DNA of 64,000 nt from Streptomyces sennicomposti (lineage in GTDB: Bacteria; Actinomycetota; Actinomycetes; Streptomycetales; Streptomycetaceae): positions 62,001 through 126,000 of the forward strand of contig NZ_JAIOAB010000013.1 of the NCBI RefSeq assembly GCF_019890635.1, given 5' to 3'. Made by a program: the position numbers and the translations under genes. The first letter of the stretch is position 1. Each line of letters opens with the position of its first letter. The notes under the pieces were generated by a model that saw nothing but the letters and a program-made list of their open reading frames with translations, was not told the DNA's origin and ran no database searches. Positions 35,439 through 44,543 of the stretch are shown here, piece by piece.

Positions 35439-38400
35439 TCAGGCCGCTCGGTCCGCCGGGCGGGACAGTGCGGCGCGCGCCTGGCGCTCGGCCTCGGCGA
35501 GGCCCAGGGACGTACCGCTTGCGAACGCCTCATCGAAGGCGGGCCCGCCCAGCACGGCACGCGCCGCCGCGGTGACGCGGTCCACGTCGCCGCGTTCGGC
35601 CGACGGCAGCGGCGCGCCCACGCCACGGCGCGCGGCGTGGGCGGCCCCGAGGAGCCGGGCCGCGCGGGCGGCGCCGGCACGGTCCCCGGCCAGGGCGGCC
35701 ACGCCCGCCAGCCCCTCCAGGCAGAGGGCGAGGGCACGCGGCTCGTCCAGGGTGCGGGCGATCGCCAGGCCGCGCAGATGGTGGGCGGCCGCCTGCTCGG
35801 CGTCGCCGCGGAGTTCGGCGAGGAATCCCAGCTCGGCGTGGAGCAGGTGGTCGCCGGCCGGGGAGGACACCTCGGCGTGCCGGTCGCGGATGCGCAGCAG
35901 GAACGCCTCGGCCGCGTCGAGGTCGCCGCAGCGCCGCGCACCGAGGGCCAGCCCCATGTCGGCGTGGATCTCCCCGTACCGGTAGCCCTGCTCGACGGCG
36001 ATACGCCGGGCCCGCTGGTGCAGGTCGCGCGCCCGCTCGAAGTCGCGGGCGAGCAGTGCGAGGCGGCCGAGTCCGGAGAGCCGGGCCGAGACCTCGGCGC
36101 GCAGTCCCAGCTCCCGGGCCATCTCCAGGCCCTCGCGCTGACAGCGCTCCGCCTGCGCGTACTCGCCCTTGATCTCGGCGAGCGCGGCGAGCGGGGACAC
36201 GGTCTGCACCTCGCCCCAGCGGTCGCCGAGGGCGCGGAAGAGGGTCCGGCTGCGTTCCCCGTCGCGGGCCAGGGCGCGCAGGTCGCCGCGGACCAGGGCG
36301 AGCGCCGCGCGCAGGCCGAGCGCCGCCGCGACGCCCCACCGCTCGTCGGCGGCCTCGAAACGGGCGAGGGCGCGGGTGTTCAGCGCGTCGGCGGCGTCGA
36401 GGTCGCCGACGCTGAACATTCCGTAGGCGGTCAGCCACAGGGCGCGGGTGTGGGCGCGGGTGTGGGGGCCGGGGGCTGCGGCGTCGGGTGTGTCGGTGGG
36501 TGTGAGGTCTGTGCGCGCCTCGGAGGACGGGGGTGGTGTGCGGTCGCCGGTCAGGAGGGCGAACGCGTGGTGCAGCAGGAGGAGTTCGGGGGCGGGGTCG
36601 CGGGTGGTGTCGTCCATGGTGGCTGTGGGGGCCGTGGTGGCCGTAGCCGCCTCGGTCGCCGTGGTCGCCGTGGTCGCCGTGGTCGCCGTGAGGACGGTGG
36701 TCAGGTTGCGGTGGGCCTCGGTGAGACGGCCGCGCAGCAGCCACCACCAGGACAGTGCGGTGACGAGCCGTACGGCTTCCTCGCTCCGCCCGGCGGCGGC
36801 CCGCCGTACCGCCTCGTCCAGCGCGGTGCGCAGGTTGCCCGCCTCGGTGTCGAGCCGGGCGAGCCACTCCCGCTGCCGCGCGCCGCGCAGGTGTGGCTCG
36901 GCGTCTTCGGCGAGGGCGAGGTAGTGACGCAGATGGCGCTCGCGTACGGCCGTCTCGTCGCCCGTCTCGCGCAGCCGCTCGGCGCAGTACGCGGCGACCG
37001 ACTCCAGGAGCCGGTAGCGCGGGCCGGCGGGTCCGTCCGTGACGACGACGAGGGACTTCTCGACCAGCCGGGTGACCAGGTCGAGCACGTCGGCGCCGGG
37101 TACGCCGTCGCCCGCGCACACCGCCTCCGCCGCGTCGAGGCCGCAGCCGTCGCTGTGCACGGCGAGGCGGCCGAGGACGACGCGTTCGGGCTCGCTGAGG
37201 AGTTCCCAGCTCCAGTCGATCATCGCGCGCAGGGTGCGTTGACGGGCGGGCGCGGTGCGCTGCCCGGCGGTGAGCACGCCGAAGCGGTCGCCGAGGCGGG
37301 CGGCCAACTCCCGTACGCCGAGGGCGCGTACGCGGGTGGCGGCCAGCTCCAGGGCGAGGGGGATGCCGTCCAGGCGGCGGCAGATCTCGGCGACGGCGGC
37401 GTAGTCGGAGGCGGGGTGGAAGCCGGGGGCGCGGGCGGCGGCGCGCTCGGTGAACAGCCGTACGGCGTCGTCCGGCCGGAGCGGTTCGACCAGGAACACG
37501 GTCTCGCCGACCAGGGCGAGGGGTTCCTGGCCGGTGGTGAGGATGCGTAGATGGGGGGAGCTGTGCAGGAGGGATACGACCAGTTCGGCGGCGGCCGCGA
37601 CGACGTGTTCGCAGTTGTCGAGGACGAGGAGGGCGCGGCGATCGCGCAGGGCGGCGGCCAGGCGTCGTACGGGTGTGAGGGGTGCGGTGCCGGTGGGCGA
37701 GGGGGCGGCGGGAGCGTCGTCCCGGATGCCGAGGCTCGCGGCGACGACGTCCGCGAGGTCGTCGGGGGTGGCGGTACGGAGCCCCGCGAACTCCACGAAC
37801 CACACTCCGTCGGGCAGTCCGGCGACGTCCCCGCCGGAGGCGGCGTCCCGCGCGGCGGCCACCGCCAGGCGGGTCTTGCCGACGCCGCCGGGACCGGTGA
37901 GGGTGACCAGCCGCTCCCGGCGGAGGAGCCGAGCGAGACGACCGAGGGCCTGTTCGCGACCGATGAGAGCGGTCAGCGGCACCGGGAGGTGGACGGGAAC
38001 GGCGGGGGCCGTGGGACCGACGGGGGCCGTGGGACCGACGGCCCCGCCGAGCCCGGCGCCCCCGCCGGACCCGGTGAGCCCGGCGGACCCCGTGGCCCCG
38101 CCTGAAGCAGCAGACCCAGCGGGGCCTGGGGACGCGGCAGACCCGCCGAGCCCCGATGAGGCGGTGGCCCTTGCGAAGCCGGCGGCTTCGGTGGACGCCG
38201 TGACGGCTTCCGGTCCCGCGGGCGGGAGGGCCTCGCTCACCGGCACACCGAGGTCACCCACCGCAGCCGCCGCCGGGGCGGGTGCCGGGCCTGAGCCCAG
38301 GAGCGCATCCGAGACCGGGGCAGGCGCGGGGACCGAAGCCGAGACCGGGACCGATCCCGAGCCCGAGGCCGGGAGCGAGCCCGAGCCCGGGGCCGAAGCC

Positions 38401-39278
38401 GAGGGCGCAACCGCGACCGGGGCCGAGCCCGAGGCCGAAGCCGAGGACGCGACAGCGACCGGCGCAGAGCCCGAGGCCGAAGCCGACGACGCGCCCGCGA
38501 CCGCGACCGCGACCGCGACCGGGGCCGAAGCCGCGACCGGGGCGTCGAGTTCCGGGGCCTGTCGTAGCATCGCCCCGTGCAGTGCGCTCAGTGCGGGGCC
38601 GGGACACGCGCCCAGTTCCCCGGCGAGCCGAAGCCGCAGCTCCTCGTACGAGGCGAGTGCCCGGCTCTGGTGGCCCGCCCGGTACAGCGCCAGCATCTGC
38701 GCGGCGCGCAGCCGCTCCCGTAGCGGGTGTTCGGCCACGAGGGCGGTCAGTTCGCCGGCGAGGAGCAGATGGTCTCCCGCCGCCAGCCGGGCCTCGGCCC
38801 GTTCCTCCACCACGGCCAGCCGCTGTTCCGCCAGGCACTGGCGCGCCGCCCGGACGAACTCCTCGTCGGCGAAGTCCGCGTACGCCGGCCCCCGCCACAG
38901 CCCCAGGGCCTCGGTGAGCAGCGCCGACCGCACCCGCGGGTCCGTGACGGAGCGGGCGCGGGCGACGAGACCGCCGAACCGCTCCACGTCCACCTCGTCG
39001 GCCGCGTCGAGCCGCAGCCGATAGCCCGGCGGCTGCCGGACCAGCCGCTCCCGGCCGAGCACCCGGCGCAGTTGGGAGACCTTGGCCTGCAGCGCGCCCG
39101 AGGGACGGGCAGGCGGGTCGTCGCCCCAGAGGTCGTGGACGAGGCGGTCGGCGGAGACGGGACCGCCGTCGTGCGCGAGCAGATCGGCCAGCAGCGCCCG
39201 CACCTTGGTCTCGGGCACCCGGACCGGCTCCCCCTCGTCGTCCCACACCGCGAGTGGTCCGAGCACGCCAAACCGCAT
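35439..39278 (-). CDS. AfsR/SARP-family regulator with NB-ARC ATPase and TPR domains
   Basis: The 1279-residue protein activates transcription, usually of secondary-metabolite or export genes. Its order is an OmpR-type winged helix (residues 1-90, LGPLAVWDDEGEPV), a bacterial transcriptional activation domain (95-240), a very long Ala/Ser/Pro/Gly/Val linker (about 246-434), an NB-ARC ATPase with Walker A TGPGGVGKTRLAVAAA and Walker B RALLVLDNCEH, then TPR-like helices to the end. A Thr/Ala stretch (TATTATTATTATEAAT) lies between ATPase and TPR. The ATG at 39278 places the winged helix at the N-terminus. Five 11-bp direct repeats lie in the spacer to the divergent MFS gene, its likely target. 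Confidence 0.92.
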   Translation of the reverse strand: MRFGVLGPLAVWDDEGEPVRVPETKVRALLADLLAHDGGPVSADRLVHDLWGDDPPARPSGALQAKVSQLRRVLGRERLVRQPPGYRLRLDAADEVDVERFGGLVARARSVTDPRVRSALLTEALGLWRGPAYADFADEEFVRAARQCLAEQRLAVVEERAEARLAAGDHLLLAGELTALVAEHPLRERLRAAQMLALYRAGHQSRALASYEELRLRLAGELGACPGPALSALHGAMLRQAPELDAPVAASAPVAVAVAVAGASSASASGSAPVAVASSASASGSAPVAVAPSASAPGSGSLPASGSGSVPVSASVPAPAPVSDALLGSGPAPAPAAAAVGDLGVPVSEALPPAGPEAVTASTEAAGFARATASSGLGGSAASPGPAGSAASGGATGSAGLTGSGGGAGLGGAVGPTAPVGPTAPAVPVHLPVPLTALIGREQALGRLARLLRRERLVTLTGPGGVGKTRLAVAAARDAASGGDVAGLPDGVWFVEFAGLRTATPDDLADVVAASLGIRDDAPAAPSPTGTAPLTPVRRLAAALRDRRALLVLDNCEHVVAAAAELVVSLLHSSPHLRILTTGQEPLALVGETVFLVEPLRPDDAVRLFTERAAARAPGFHPASDYAAVAEICRRLDGIPLALELAATRVRALGVRELAARLGDRFGVLTAGQRTAPARQRTLRAMIDWSWELLSEPERVVLGRLAVHSDGCGLDAAEAVCAGDGVPGADVLDLVTRLVEKSLVVVTDGPAGPRYRLLESVAAYCAERLRETGDETAVRERHLRHYLALAEDAEPHLRGARQREWLARLDTEAGNLRTALDEAVRRAAAGRSEEAVRLVTALSWWWLLRGRLTEAHRNLTTVLTATTATTATTATEAATATTAPTATMDDTTRDPAPELLLLHHAFALLTGDRTPPPSSEARTDLTPTDTPDAAAPGPHTRAHTRALWLTAYGMFSVGDLDAADALNTRALARFEAADERWGVAAALGLRAALALVRGDLRALARDGERSRTLFRALGDRWGEVQTVSPLAALAEIKGEYAQAERCQREGLEMARELGLRAEVSARLSGLGRLALLARDFERARDLHQRARRIAVEQGYRYGEIHADMGLALGARRCGDLDAAEAFLLRIRDRHAEVSSPAGDHLLHAELGFLAELRGDAEQAAAHHLRGLAIARTLDEPRALALCLEGLAGVAALAGDRAGAARAARLLGAAHAARRGVGAPLPSAERGDVDRVTAAARAVLGGPAFDEAFASGTSLGLAEAERQARAALSRPADRAA
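37977..38543 (-). repeat. Low-complexity linker-coding region of the SARP gene
   Basis: About 190 codons encode almost only Ala, Ser, Pro, Gly and Val in blocks such as SASASGSAPVAVA, with visible imperfect short repeats of GCGACCG/GAGCCCGAGGCC type in the DNA. It separates the DNA-binding half from the ATPase and is far longer than usual AfsR linkers. Confidence 0.75.
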
Positions 39279-39330
39279 GGCCGCAACGGTACCCGCGCGC
39301 CGGGGAGTTCGCCCGTGCTCCGCCCGCCCC

Positions 39331-39385
39331 GAAGCGTTCCGGAAGCGTTCCCGAAGGAAATCCGAAGCATTCCCGAAGTGCTCGC
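39331..39385 (+). promoter_or_regulatory. SARP-type direct repeats (five, exact 11-bp period)
   Basis: GAAG recurs at 39331, 39342, 39353, 39364 and 39375, in units GAAGCGTTCCG, GAAGCGTTCCC, GAAGGAAATCC, GAAGCATTCCC and GAAGTGCTCGC. SARP activators bind heptamers repeated every 11 bp about 8 bp upstream of the -10. Here the last heptamer ends 7 bp before CACAGT (39389-39394). The array lies between the SARP gene and the MFS gene. Confidence 0.85.
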
Positions 39386-39437
39386 CCGCACAGTCGTCCC
39401 GACCACCCCCCGAACCACGGACTGGGAGCACACGTCC

Positions 39438-40760
39438 ATGAGCACGTCACCCGACACAAGCAGCGGCGCAAGCGGCGGCCCGAGCAGCGGCACAGGCAGC
39501 GACACAAGCGGCGGCACGGGCGGCGGCCCCAGCGGCACAACCGCCACGGCCGGCCCGCGCCGCCTCGACCACCCCCGCCAGAAGCTCCCCCTCCCCGCCC
39601 TCCTCGCCCTGGCCACCGCCGTCTTCGTCACCAGCCTCACCGAGACCCTCCCCGCGGGCCTGCTCACCGCGATGAGCCGCGATCTGGAGGTGAGCGAGTC
39701 GGCGACCGGGCAGACGGTCACCGTCTACGCGATCGGCACCGCGCTCACCGCGATCCCGCTGACGGCGGCCACCGCGACCTGGCGGCGTAAGCGGCTGCTG
39801 CTGACCGCCGTTGCGGGCTTCGCCGCGGCCAACACGGTGACGGCGCTGTCCTCCGTCTACGGGCTGACGATGGCGGCCCGCTTCGTAGCCGGTGTCGCCG
39901 CCGGCCTGGCGTGGGCGCTGCTCGCCGGCTACGCGCGGCGGCTCGCGCCGGTCCCGTTGCAGGGCCGGGCCATCGCCGTCGCCATGGCGGGCATCCCGGT
40001 GGCGCTCTCCCTCGGCGTGCCGGCCGGCACCTTCCTCGGTCATGCCCTCGGCTGGCGGGTGGCGTTCCTAGCGATGTCGGCGCTGACGGTGGCGCTGCTG
40101 GCGTGGATCACCGCCGCCGTGCCCGACCACCCGGGGGCGCGAAGCGGTCGACGTCCGCGCATGCGGGACGCGTTGAGGGTGCCGGGCGTGCGCCCGGTGC
40201 TGTTCGTGACGCTCGTCTTCGTCCTGGCCCATACGGTGCTGTACGCCTACATCGCCGCGTTCCTGGACGGGCTCGGGATGGAGGACCGTACCGATCTGGT
40301 CCTGCTCGTCTTCGGCGCCGCCTCGCTGGTGAGCATCTGGGTCGTCGGCGCCCGCATCCAGCGGCGGCTGCGGGCGCTGACCGTCGCCGGGACCGTGCTG
40401 GTGGCGGCCGCCGCCGCGCTGCTCGCCCTGCTGAGCGAGGGCGGCGCGCCGGTCTACGCGGCGGCGGCGCTGTGGGGGCTGGGCTGGGGCGGGGTGCCGA
40501 CCCTGTTGCAGACCGCGGTCGGCGACGCGGGCGGCGAACACGCCGACGCGGCGCAGGCGATGCTGGTGACGCTGTGGAACGTGGCGATGGCCGCCGGCGG
40601 TGTGCTGGGCGGCGTCCTGCTCGACGCGCGCGGCAGCGGTTCCTTCCCGCCGACCGTGCTGCTGCTCCTGCTGCCGGTGCTCGTCGTCGTGGTCGCGGCC
40701 CGCGATCACGGCTTCCCGGCGCGCCGCCGGCCCGGCGCGCACAGCGGAACGGAGGTGTGA
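39438..40760 (+). CDS. MFS transporter, drug/sugar efflux (DHA1/AraJ-like)
   Basis: The 440-residue membrane protein has about twelve hydrophobic helices and the MFS features FVTSLTETLPAGLLTAMSRDLEVSESATGQ (helix 1 and loop), TWRRKRLLLTAVAGF (motif A region) and LSLGVPAGTFLGHALGWRVAF (motif C region of antiporters). The first 45 residues are Ser/Gly/Thr-rich and cytoplasmic. The substrate is unknown; export of a small molecule is likely. It diverges from the SARP regulator across the 11-bp repeat array, so I infer direct activation. Confidence 0.88.
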   Translation: MSTSPDTSSGASGGPSSGTGSDTSGGTGGGPSGTTATAGPRRLDHPRQKLPLPALLALATAVFVTSLTETLPAGLLTAMSRDLEVSESATGQTVTVYAIGTALTAIPLTAATATWRRKRLLLTAVAGFAAANTVTALSSVYGLTMAARFVAGVAAGLAWALLAGYARRLAPVPLQGRAIAVAMAGIPVALSLGVPAGTFLGHALGWRVAFLAMSALTVALLAWITAAVPDHPGARSGRRPRMRDALRVPGVRPVLFVTLVFVLAHTVLYAYIAAFLDGLGMEDRTDLVLLVFGAASLVSIWVVGARIQRRLRALTVAGTVLVAAAAALLALLSEGGAPVYAAAALWGLGWGGVPTLLQTAVGDAGGEHADAAQAMLVTLWNVAMAAGGVLGGVLLDARGSGSFPPTVLLLLLPVLVVVVAARDHGFPARRRPGAHSGTEV

Positions 40761-40767
40761 GGAACGT

Positions 40768-41127
40768 ATGTCGCCCACAGAACGCAACCCCCGGCAGATC
40801 CATCTCGCCGCGCGACTGCCGGGCGTCCACAACGTCACCGTCTGATCGGACCCGCGCTCCACGAGCCAGATCTCCGTCGACAGCTTCGCGCGTCTGGCGC
40901 GGACGGCGGAGCGCGGCCGGTTCGACTTCCTCTTCCTCGCCGAGGGCCTGCGGCTAACGCGAACACAAGGGCGTCATCTACGAGTTGGACGTGGCGGGCC
41001 GTCCGGACAACCTGACGATGCCAGCCGCGGCGGTCGCCGCCCGGTCCTTGCGGAGCACGCCCCCGGCGCCCTTCGCGACCGCCTGGGCCTGCCGCGCCCG
41101 CGCAACAGGTACGCGCCGGCGGACTGA
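40768..41127 (+). pseudogene. Remnant of an LLM-class flavin-dependent monooxygenase (NtaA/SnaA-like)
   Basis: An intact start behind a GAGG-type site gives RQIHLAARLPGVHNVTV and then an in-frame TGA at 40843, where relatives have Trp, followed by SDPRSTSQISVDSFARLART and RFDFLFLAEGLRL. A one-base insertion near 40953 shifts to EHKGVIYELDVAGRPDNL. After a short stretch, the family C-terminus LRDRLGLPRPRNRYAPAD appears in another frame up to the stop at 41125. Nonsense change, frameshift and loss of some 300 middle codons make this a clear pseudogene. It follows the MFS gene at 7 bp, so it was once in that operon. Confidence 0.85.
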
Positions 41128-41133
41128 GCGGGG

Positions 41134-42930
41134 TCAGAAGTGGTCCGGGTCCATGTCAAGGGTCGTGCGGTCCAGGCTCTCCAGCAGGTCGAACTGTGCT
41201 GTGGTCCGCGGGAGTTCGTAGCGGAAGAAGTAGCGTGCCGCCTGGCGCTTGCCCGCGTAGAAGTCGCCGTCGCGTCCGTCGGCCGCGAGCAGTTGCTCCA
41301 GCCAGATCCAGGCGAGGACGGTGTGTCCGACGGCCTCCAGGTAGACGGAGGCGTTGGCGAGGGCCGTCTGCGGGTCGCCGTCGGCCCACAGCCGTCCGGT
41401 CACGGTGACGATCCGGGCGAGCGCGGCGTCCAGTCTCCGGCCCAGCTCGGCGAGTTCGCCCTGTGCGGCGGCGGCCCGGGCGGTCGTGGCGGAGATCGTC
41501 TCCGCGAGCAGCCCGAGGCCCGCGCCGCCGTCCGCGACGACCTTGCGGCCGAGCAGGTCGAGGCCGTGGATGCCGTGGGTGCCCTCGTGGATGGGGTTGA
41601 GGCGGTTGTCGCGGTAGAACTGCTCGACGTCGTACTCACGGGTGTAGCCGTAGCCCCCGTGCACCTGGATGGCCAGGTTGTTGGCCTCCAGGCACCACTG
41701 GGAGGGCCAGCTCTTGGCGATCGGGGTGAGGACGTCCAGCAGGAGCCGGGCCCGGTCGCGCTCCTGCTCCGTCGCCGCCGTGCGCTGCTCGTCCAGCAGC
41801 CGGCCGCAGTAGAGGATGAGGGCCAACGCGCCCTCCACGTAGGACTTCTGGGCCAGCAGCATCCGTCGTACGTCGGCGTGCTCGATGATCGGCACCTGGG
41901 GCGCGGCGGCGTCCTTCGCGGTGACCGGGCGGCCCTGGGGGCGGGTGCGGGCGTAGTCCAGGGCGTGCAGGTAGCCGGTGTAACCGAGGGCGGTGGCGCC
42001 GAGGCCTACGCCGATCCGGGCCTCGTTCATCATGTGGAACATGTACGCCAGCCCGCGGTGCGGTTCGCCGACCAGGTGGCCGACGGCTCCGGGCGCGCCG
42101 CCCGGACGGAAGCCGCCCTCGCCGAAGTTGAGCAGGGTGTTGGTCGTGCCGCGGTAGCCCATCTTGTGGTTGAGGCCGGCCAGGACGACGTCGTTGCGCT
42201 CGCCGGGCGTGCCGTCGGGCCCGACCAGGTACTTGGGGACGATGAACAGCGACAGGCCCTTCACCCCGGGCGGCCCGCCGGGGATGCGGGCCAGGACCAG
42301 GTGGACGATGTTCTCGGTCAGTTCGTGGTCGCCGCCCGAGATCCACATCTTGTTGCCGAACAGCCGGTAGGCGCCGTCGCCGGCCGGTTCGGCGCGGGTG
42401 CGCACATCGGCCAGCGAGGACCCGGCCTGCGGCTCGGACAGGCACATGGTGCCGGTGAAGCGGCCCTCGACCATGGGGCGCACATACGTGTCGATCTGCT
42501 CCGAACTGCCGTGGGCCAGCAGCAGGTTGGCGTTGCCGATGGTGAGGAAGGGGTACGCGGCGGTCCCCACGTTGGCGGCCTGGAACCAGGCGAAGCACGC
42601 GTCGGCCACCACGCCGGGCAGCTGCATGCCGCCCACCTCGGCGTCCATGGCGCCGCCGATCAGCCCGGCGTCGGCGAAGACCCGCAGGGCCTTTCCGACC
42701 TCCGGGATGATGTGCACCCGGGTGCCGTCGAAGCGCGGCTCCTCGGCGTCGTTCTTCTTGTTGTGCGGGGCGAAGTGCCGGGTGGCGATCGTCTCGCTGA
42801 GGTCCAGCGCCGCGTCGAAGGTCTCCCGCGAGTGGTCGGCGAAGCGCGGGCGCGCGGTGAGGGACTCCACGTCGAGCCACTCGTACAGCAGGAAGTCGAG
42901 ATCACGACGGGACAGCAGCAGGGAGGCCAT
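41134..42930 (-). CDS. Long-form acyl-CoA dehydrogenase (DmdC/FadE5-like)
   Basis: This FAD enzyme of 598 residues belongs to the long acyl-CoA dehydrogenases with an extra N-terminal segment and a C-terminal domain of about 130 residues. It shows LSEPQAGSSLADVRTRAEP, KMWISGGDHELTENIVHLVLAR, QVHGGYGYTREYDVEQFYRDNRLNPIHEGTHGIHGLDLLGRK with the catalytic Glu in HEGTHGI, and a C-terminal ARYFFRYELP. The substrate is unknown; fatty acyl- or methylthio-propionyl-CoA types share this pattern. Its promoter carries a TAAGC...GCTTA palindrome that overlaps the stop of the Lrp gene upstream. Confidence 0.9.
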   Translation of the reverse strand: MASLLLSRRDLDFLLYEWLDVESLTARPRFADHSRETFDAALDLSETIATRHFAPHNKKNDAEEPRFDGTRVHIIPEVGKALRVFADAGLIGGAMDAEVGGMQLPGVVADACFAWFQAANVGTAAYPFLTIGNANLLLAHGSSEQIDTYVRPMVEGRFTGTMCLSEPQAGSSLADVRTRAEPAGDGAYRLFGNKMWISGGDHELTENIVHLVLARIPGGPPGVKGLSLFIVPKYLVGPDGTPGERNDVVLAGLNHKMGYRGTTNTLLNFGEGGFRPGGAPGAVGHLVGEPHRGLAYMFHMMNEARIGVGLGATALGYTGYLHALDYARTRPQGRPVTAKDAAAPQVPIIEHADVRRMLLAQKSYVEGALALILYCGRLLDEQRTAATEQERDRARLLLDVLTPIAKSWPSQWCLEANNLAIQVHGGYGYTREYDVEQFYRDNRLNPIHEGTHGIHGLDLLGRKVVADGGAGLGLLAETISATTARAAAAQGELAELGRRLDAALARIVTVTGRLWADGDPQTALANASVYLEAVGHTVLAWIWLEQLLAADGRDGDFYAGKRQAARYFFRYELPRTTAQFDLLESLDRTTLDMDPDHF

Positions 42931-42982
42931 GGTTCTCTTCTCGGCTTCTCGGTGAGGGGCGGGCGGTACCTGTATGAGATAC

Positions 42983-42996
42983 TAAGCGGTTGCTTA
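42983..42996. promoter_or_regulatory. Palindrome upstream of the acyl-CoA dehydrogenase
   Basis: TAAGCGGTTGCTTA has 5-bp inverted arms around GGTT, 53 bp upstream of the gene start. TetR-family regulators of fatty-acid genes use sites of this shape. It overlaps the TAA stop of the Lrp-type gene. The match is by form only. Confidence 0.5.
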
Positions 42997-44418
42997 CGTC
43001 AGGTCCACACTTACCGGTTCCGCCCAGATGTCGGGCGGGACCACGCCCACGGACCGGCCGTACGGATCGAGCAGGCGGCCGAGCAGTTTGTCGTGGCGCA
43101 GGGTGACCGTCCGGTCGGCGATGCCGAGGCCGGGATGGGCGGCCGCCAGCCGCGCCTCCAGACGCGGCACGTCCGCCACGGAGTGCAGGCTGGCCTGGAG
43201 GAGCAGGTTGTACGGCCCGGTGACCGCGGCGCAGTTGCGGATCTCGGGCCGCCGGACCAGGGCGTGACCGATCTCGGGGAGTTCGGCGGGTGGCGCCGTG
43301 GCCCGGAAGGTGACGGCCACCGGCCACCCGCCGAGCGGCCGGGCGAAGTCGCAGCGGAAGCGCAGCAGGTCCAGACGGACGAGCTGGTCCAGCCGGCGCC
43401 GTGCGCTGGACAGGCTGACGCCGAGCGCGGTGGCCAGGCTCTGGTAGGAAGCGCGGCCGTCGTGGGCCAGACGGACCAGCAGCGCCCGGTCGAAGCCGGT
43501 GATCTCGCGGTGGCCGGCGCGGGGCGGCCGGGTGTCGGGCACCGTGGTCAGGCGGGTGCGCTGGTCCGGGTCGAGGGCGGCGATGCGCCACCGGCCGCCC
43601 TCGGCGAACATGTGGGTGACGATCCGGGCCCGGACCGCCGTGACGCCCTCGACGCGCGGGAGCAGGTCGAGGGTGTAGCGGGAGAGCGCGGTGAGGTCGG
43701 CGGCGGCGACGGTGGCGAGGATGTCGTGACCCGCCGCGCACCGTTCGAGGGTGAGCAGGTGCGGGTGCGTCCCGAGGACGGCGGCGGTCCGGGCGGCGGC
43801 CCCGGGGGCGCAGTCGATCTCTACGAAGGCGGCGCAGATCTGCTCGAACAGCCGCGGGCCGGGCGACAGTCCGACCCAGGCGGCGCCCTGGCGGGTCAGC
43901 CGGGCGAAGCGCCGGGCGACGGTCACCGGATCGACGCCGAGGGCGCGGCCGAGGTCGGTCCAGGAGGCCCGGGGGCGCAGTTGGAGGGCGTGGATCAGCG
44001 CCAGGTCGTCCTCGCCGAGCGGCTGCGCCGCTGTGCCGAGGGACGTCGCCGCTGTGCCGGACAGTTTCGCCGCGCCGCCGGGTGCGCTCGCCGCATCGCC
44101 GGGCGATTCCGCCGCGCCGCCGGGCGCGCTCGCCGCATCGCGGGCCGGTTTCGCCACGCCGCCAGGCACGCTCGCCGCATCGCGGGCCGGTTTCGCCACG
44201 CCGCCGAGCGCGCTCGCCGCATCGCGGGGCGATTTCGCCGCACCGCCGGGCACGCTCGCCGATTCGCGGGCCGGTTTCGCCACGCCGCTGAGCGCACTCG
44301 CCGATTCGCCGGGCGATTTCGCCGCGTCGCCGGGCGCGCTCGCCGCATCGCCGGGCGATTTCACCGCGCCGCCGGGCGGTCTGGGTGCTTCGCTGGGCGG
44401 TTTCGGCGTTTCCTGCAT
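42994..44418 (-). CDS. Lrp/AsnC-family regulator with two modules and a repetitive N-terminal tail
   Basis: The 474-residue protein has two AsnC-type units: HTH1 (about 135-185, [20 protein letters not shown]), a ligand-type domain, HTH2 ([20 protein letters not shown]), and a second ligand-type domain ending near residue 474. Twin-module regulators of about 340 residues are common in Streptomyces. This one carries 134 extra N-terminal residues, seven repeats of 14 residues rich in Ala, Ser, Pro, Gly and Lys, resembling a histone-H1-like tail. It lies upstream of the acyl-CoA dehydrogenase and diverges from the lactate-monooxygenase-like gene, its likeliest target. The ATG at 44418 keeps the tail; a start inside it cannot be excluded. 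Confidence 0.85.
   Translation of the reverse strand: MQETPKPPSEAPRPPGGAVKSPGDAASAPGDAAKSPGESASALSGVAKPARESASVPGGAAKSPRDAASALGGVAKPARDAASVPGGVAKPARDAASAPGGAAESPGDAASAPGGAAKLSGTAATSLGTAAQPLGEDDLALIHALQLRPRASWTDLGRALGVDPVTVARRFARLTRQGAAWVGLSPGPRLFEQICAAFVEIDCAPGAAARTAAVLGTHPHLLTLERCAAGHDILATVAAADLTALSRYTLDLLPRVEGVTAVRARIVTHMFAEGGRWRIAALDPDQRTRLTTVPDTRPPRAGHREITGFDRALLVRLAHDGRASYQSLATALGVSLSSARRRLDQLVRLDLLRFRCDFARPLGGWPVAVTFRATAPPAELPEIGHALVRRPEIRNCAAVTGPYNLLLQASLHSVADVPRLEARLAAAHPGLGIADRTVTLRHDKLLGRLLDPYGRSVGVVPPDIWAEPVSVDLT
44059..44352 (-). repeat. 42-bp minisatellite (seven units) in the Lrp-type gene
   Basis: Seven head-to-tail units of 42 bp encode variants of [14 protein letters not shown] (residues 23-120). 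The units differ mainly at a few positions (SP/PA end, G/R start), so they look recently amplified and still in frame. Confidence 0.9.
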
Positions 44419-44543
44419 CCGGGGCCTCTCCGGGGCGAGAATCCTGCGTCTGGGGGGGCGGACGAGGGATCGTCTTCCACACTCTAGGGCTCAGGGTCCG
44501 CGCCGGGCGGGCCGGGACCGAAGCGACGCCGGGAGGCCGGGGC

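Noticed and set aside
32226..37550. 1774-codon open frame on the plus strand across mmsA, the ferredoxin, NiCoT and SARP genes
   Set aside because: It reads through recognised minus-strand genes and the riboswitch and has no domain; it is a high-GC artefact.
44059..44352. Seven regular repeats considered as a CRISPR array
   Set aside because: The units are contiguous without unique spacers, are in frame within a gene, and no cas genes are present.
41140..44487. Very long open frame on the plus strand opposite the acyl-CoA dehydrogenase and Lrp genes
   Set aside because: It is antisense to two well-supported genes, its translation is low-complexity, and the third-position GC pattern belongs to the other strand.
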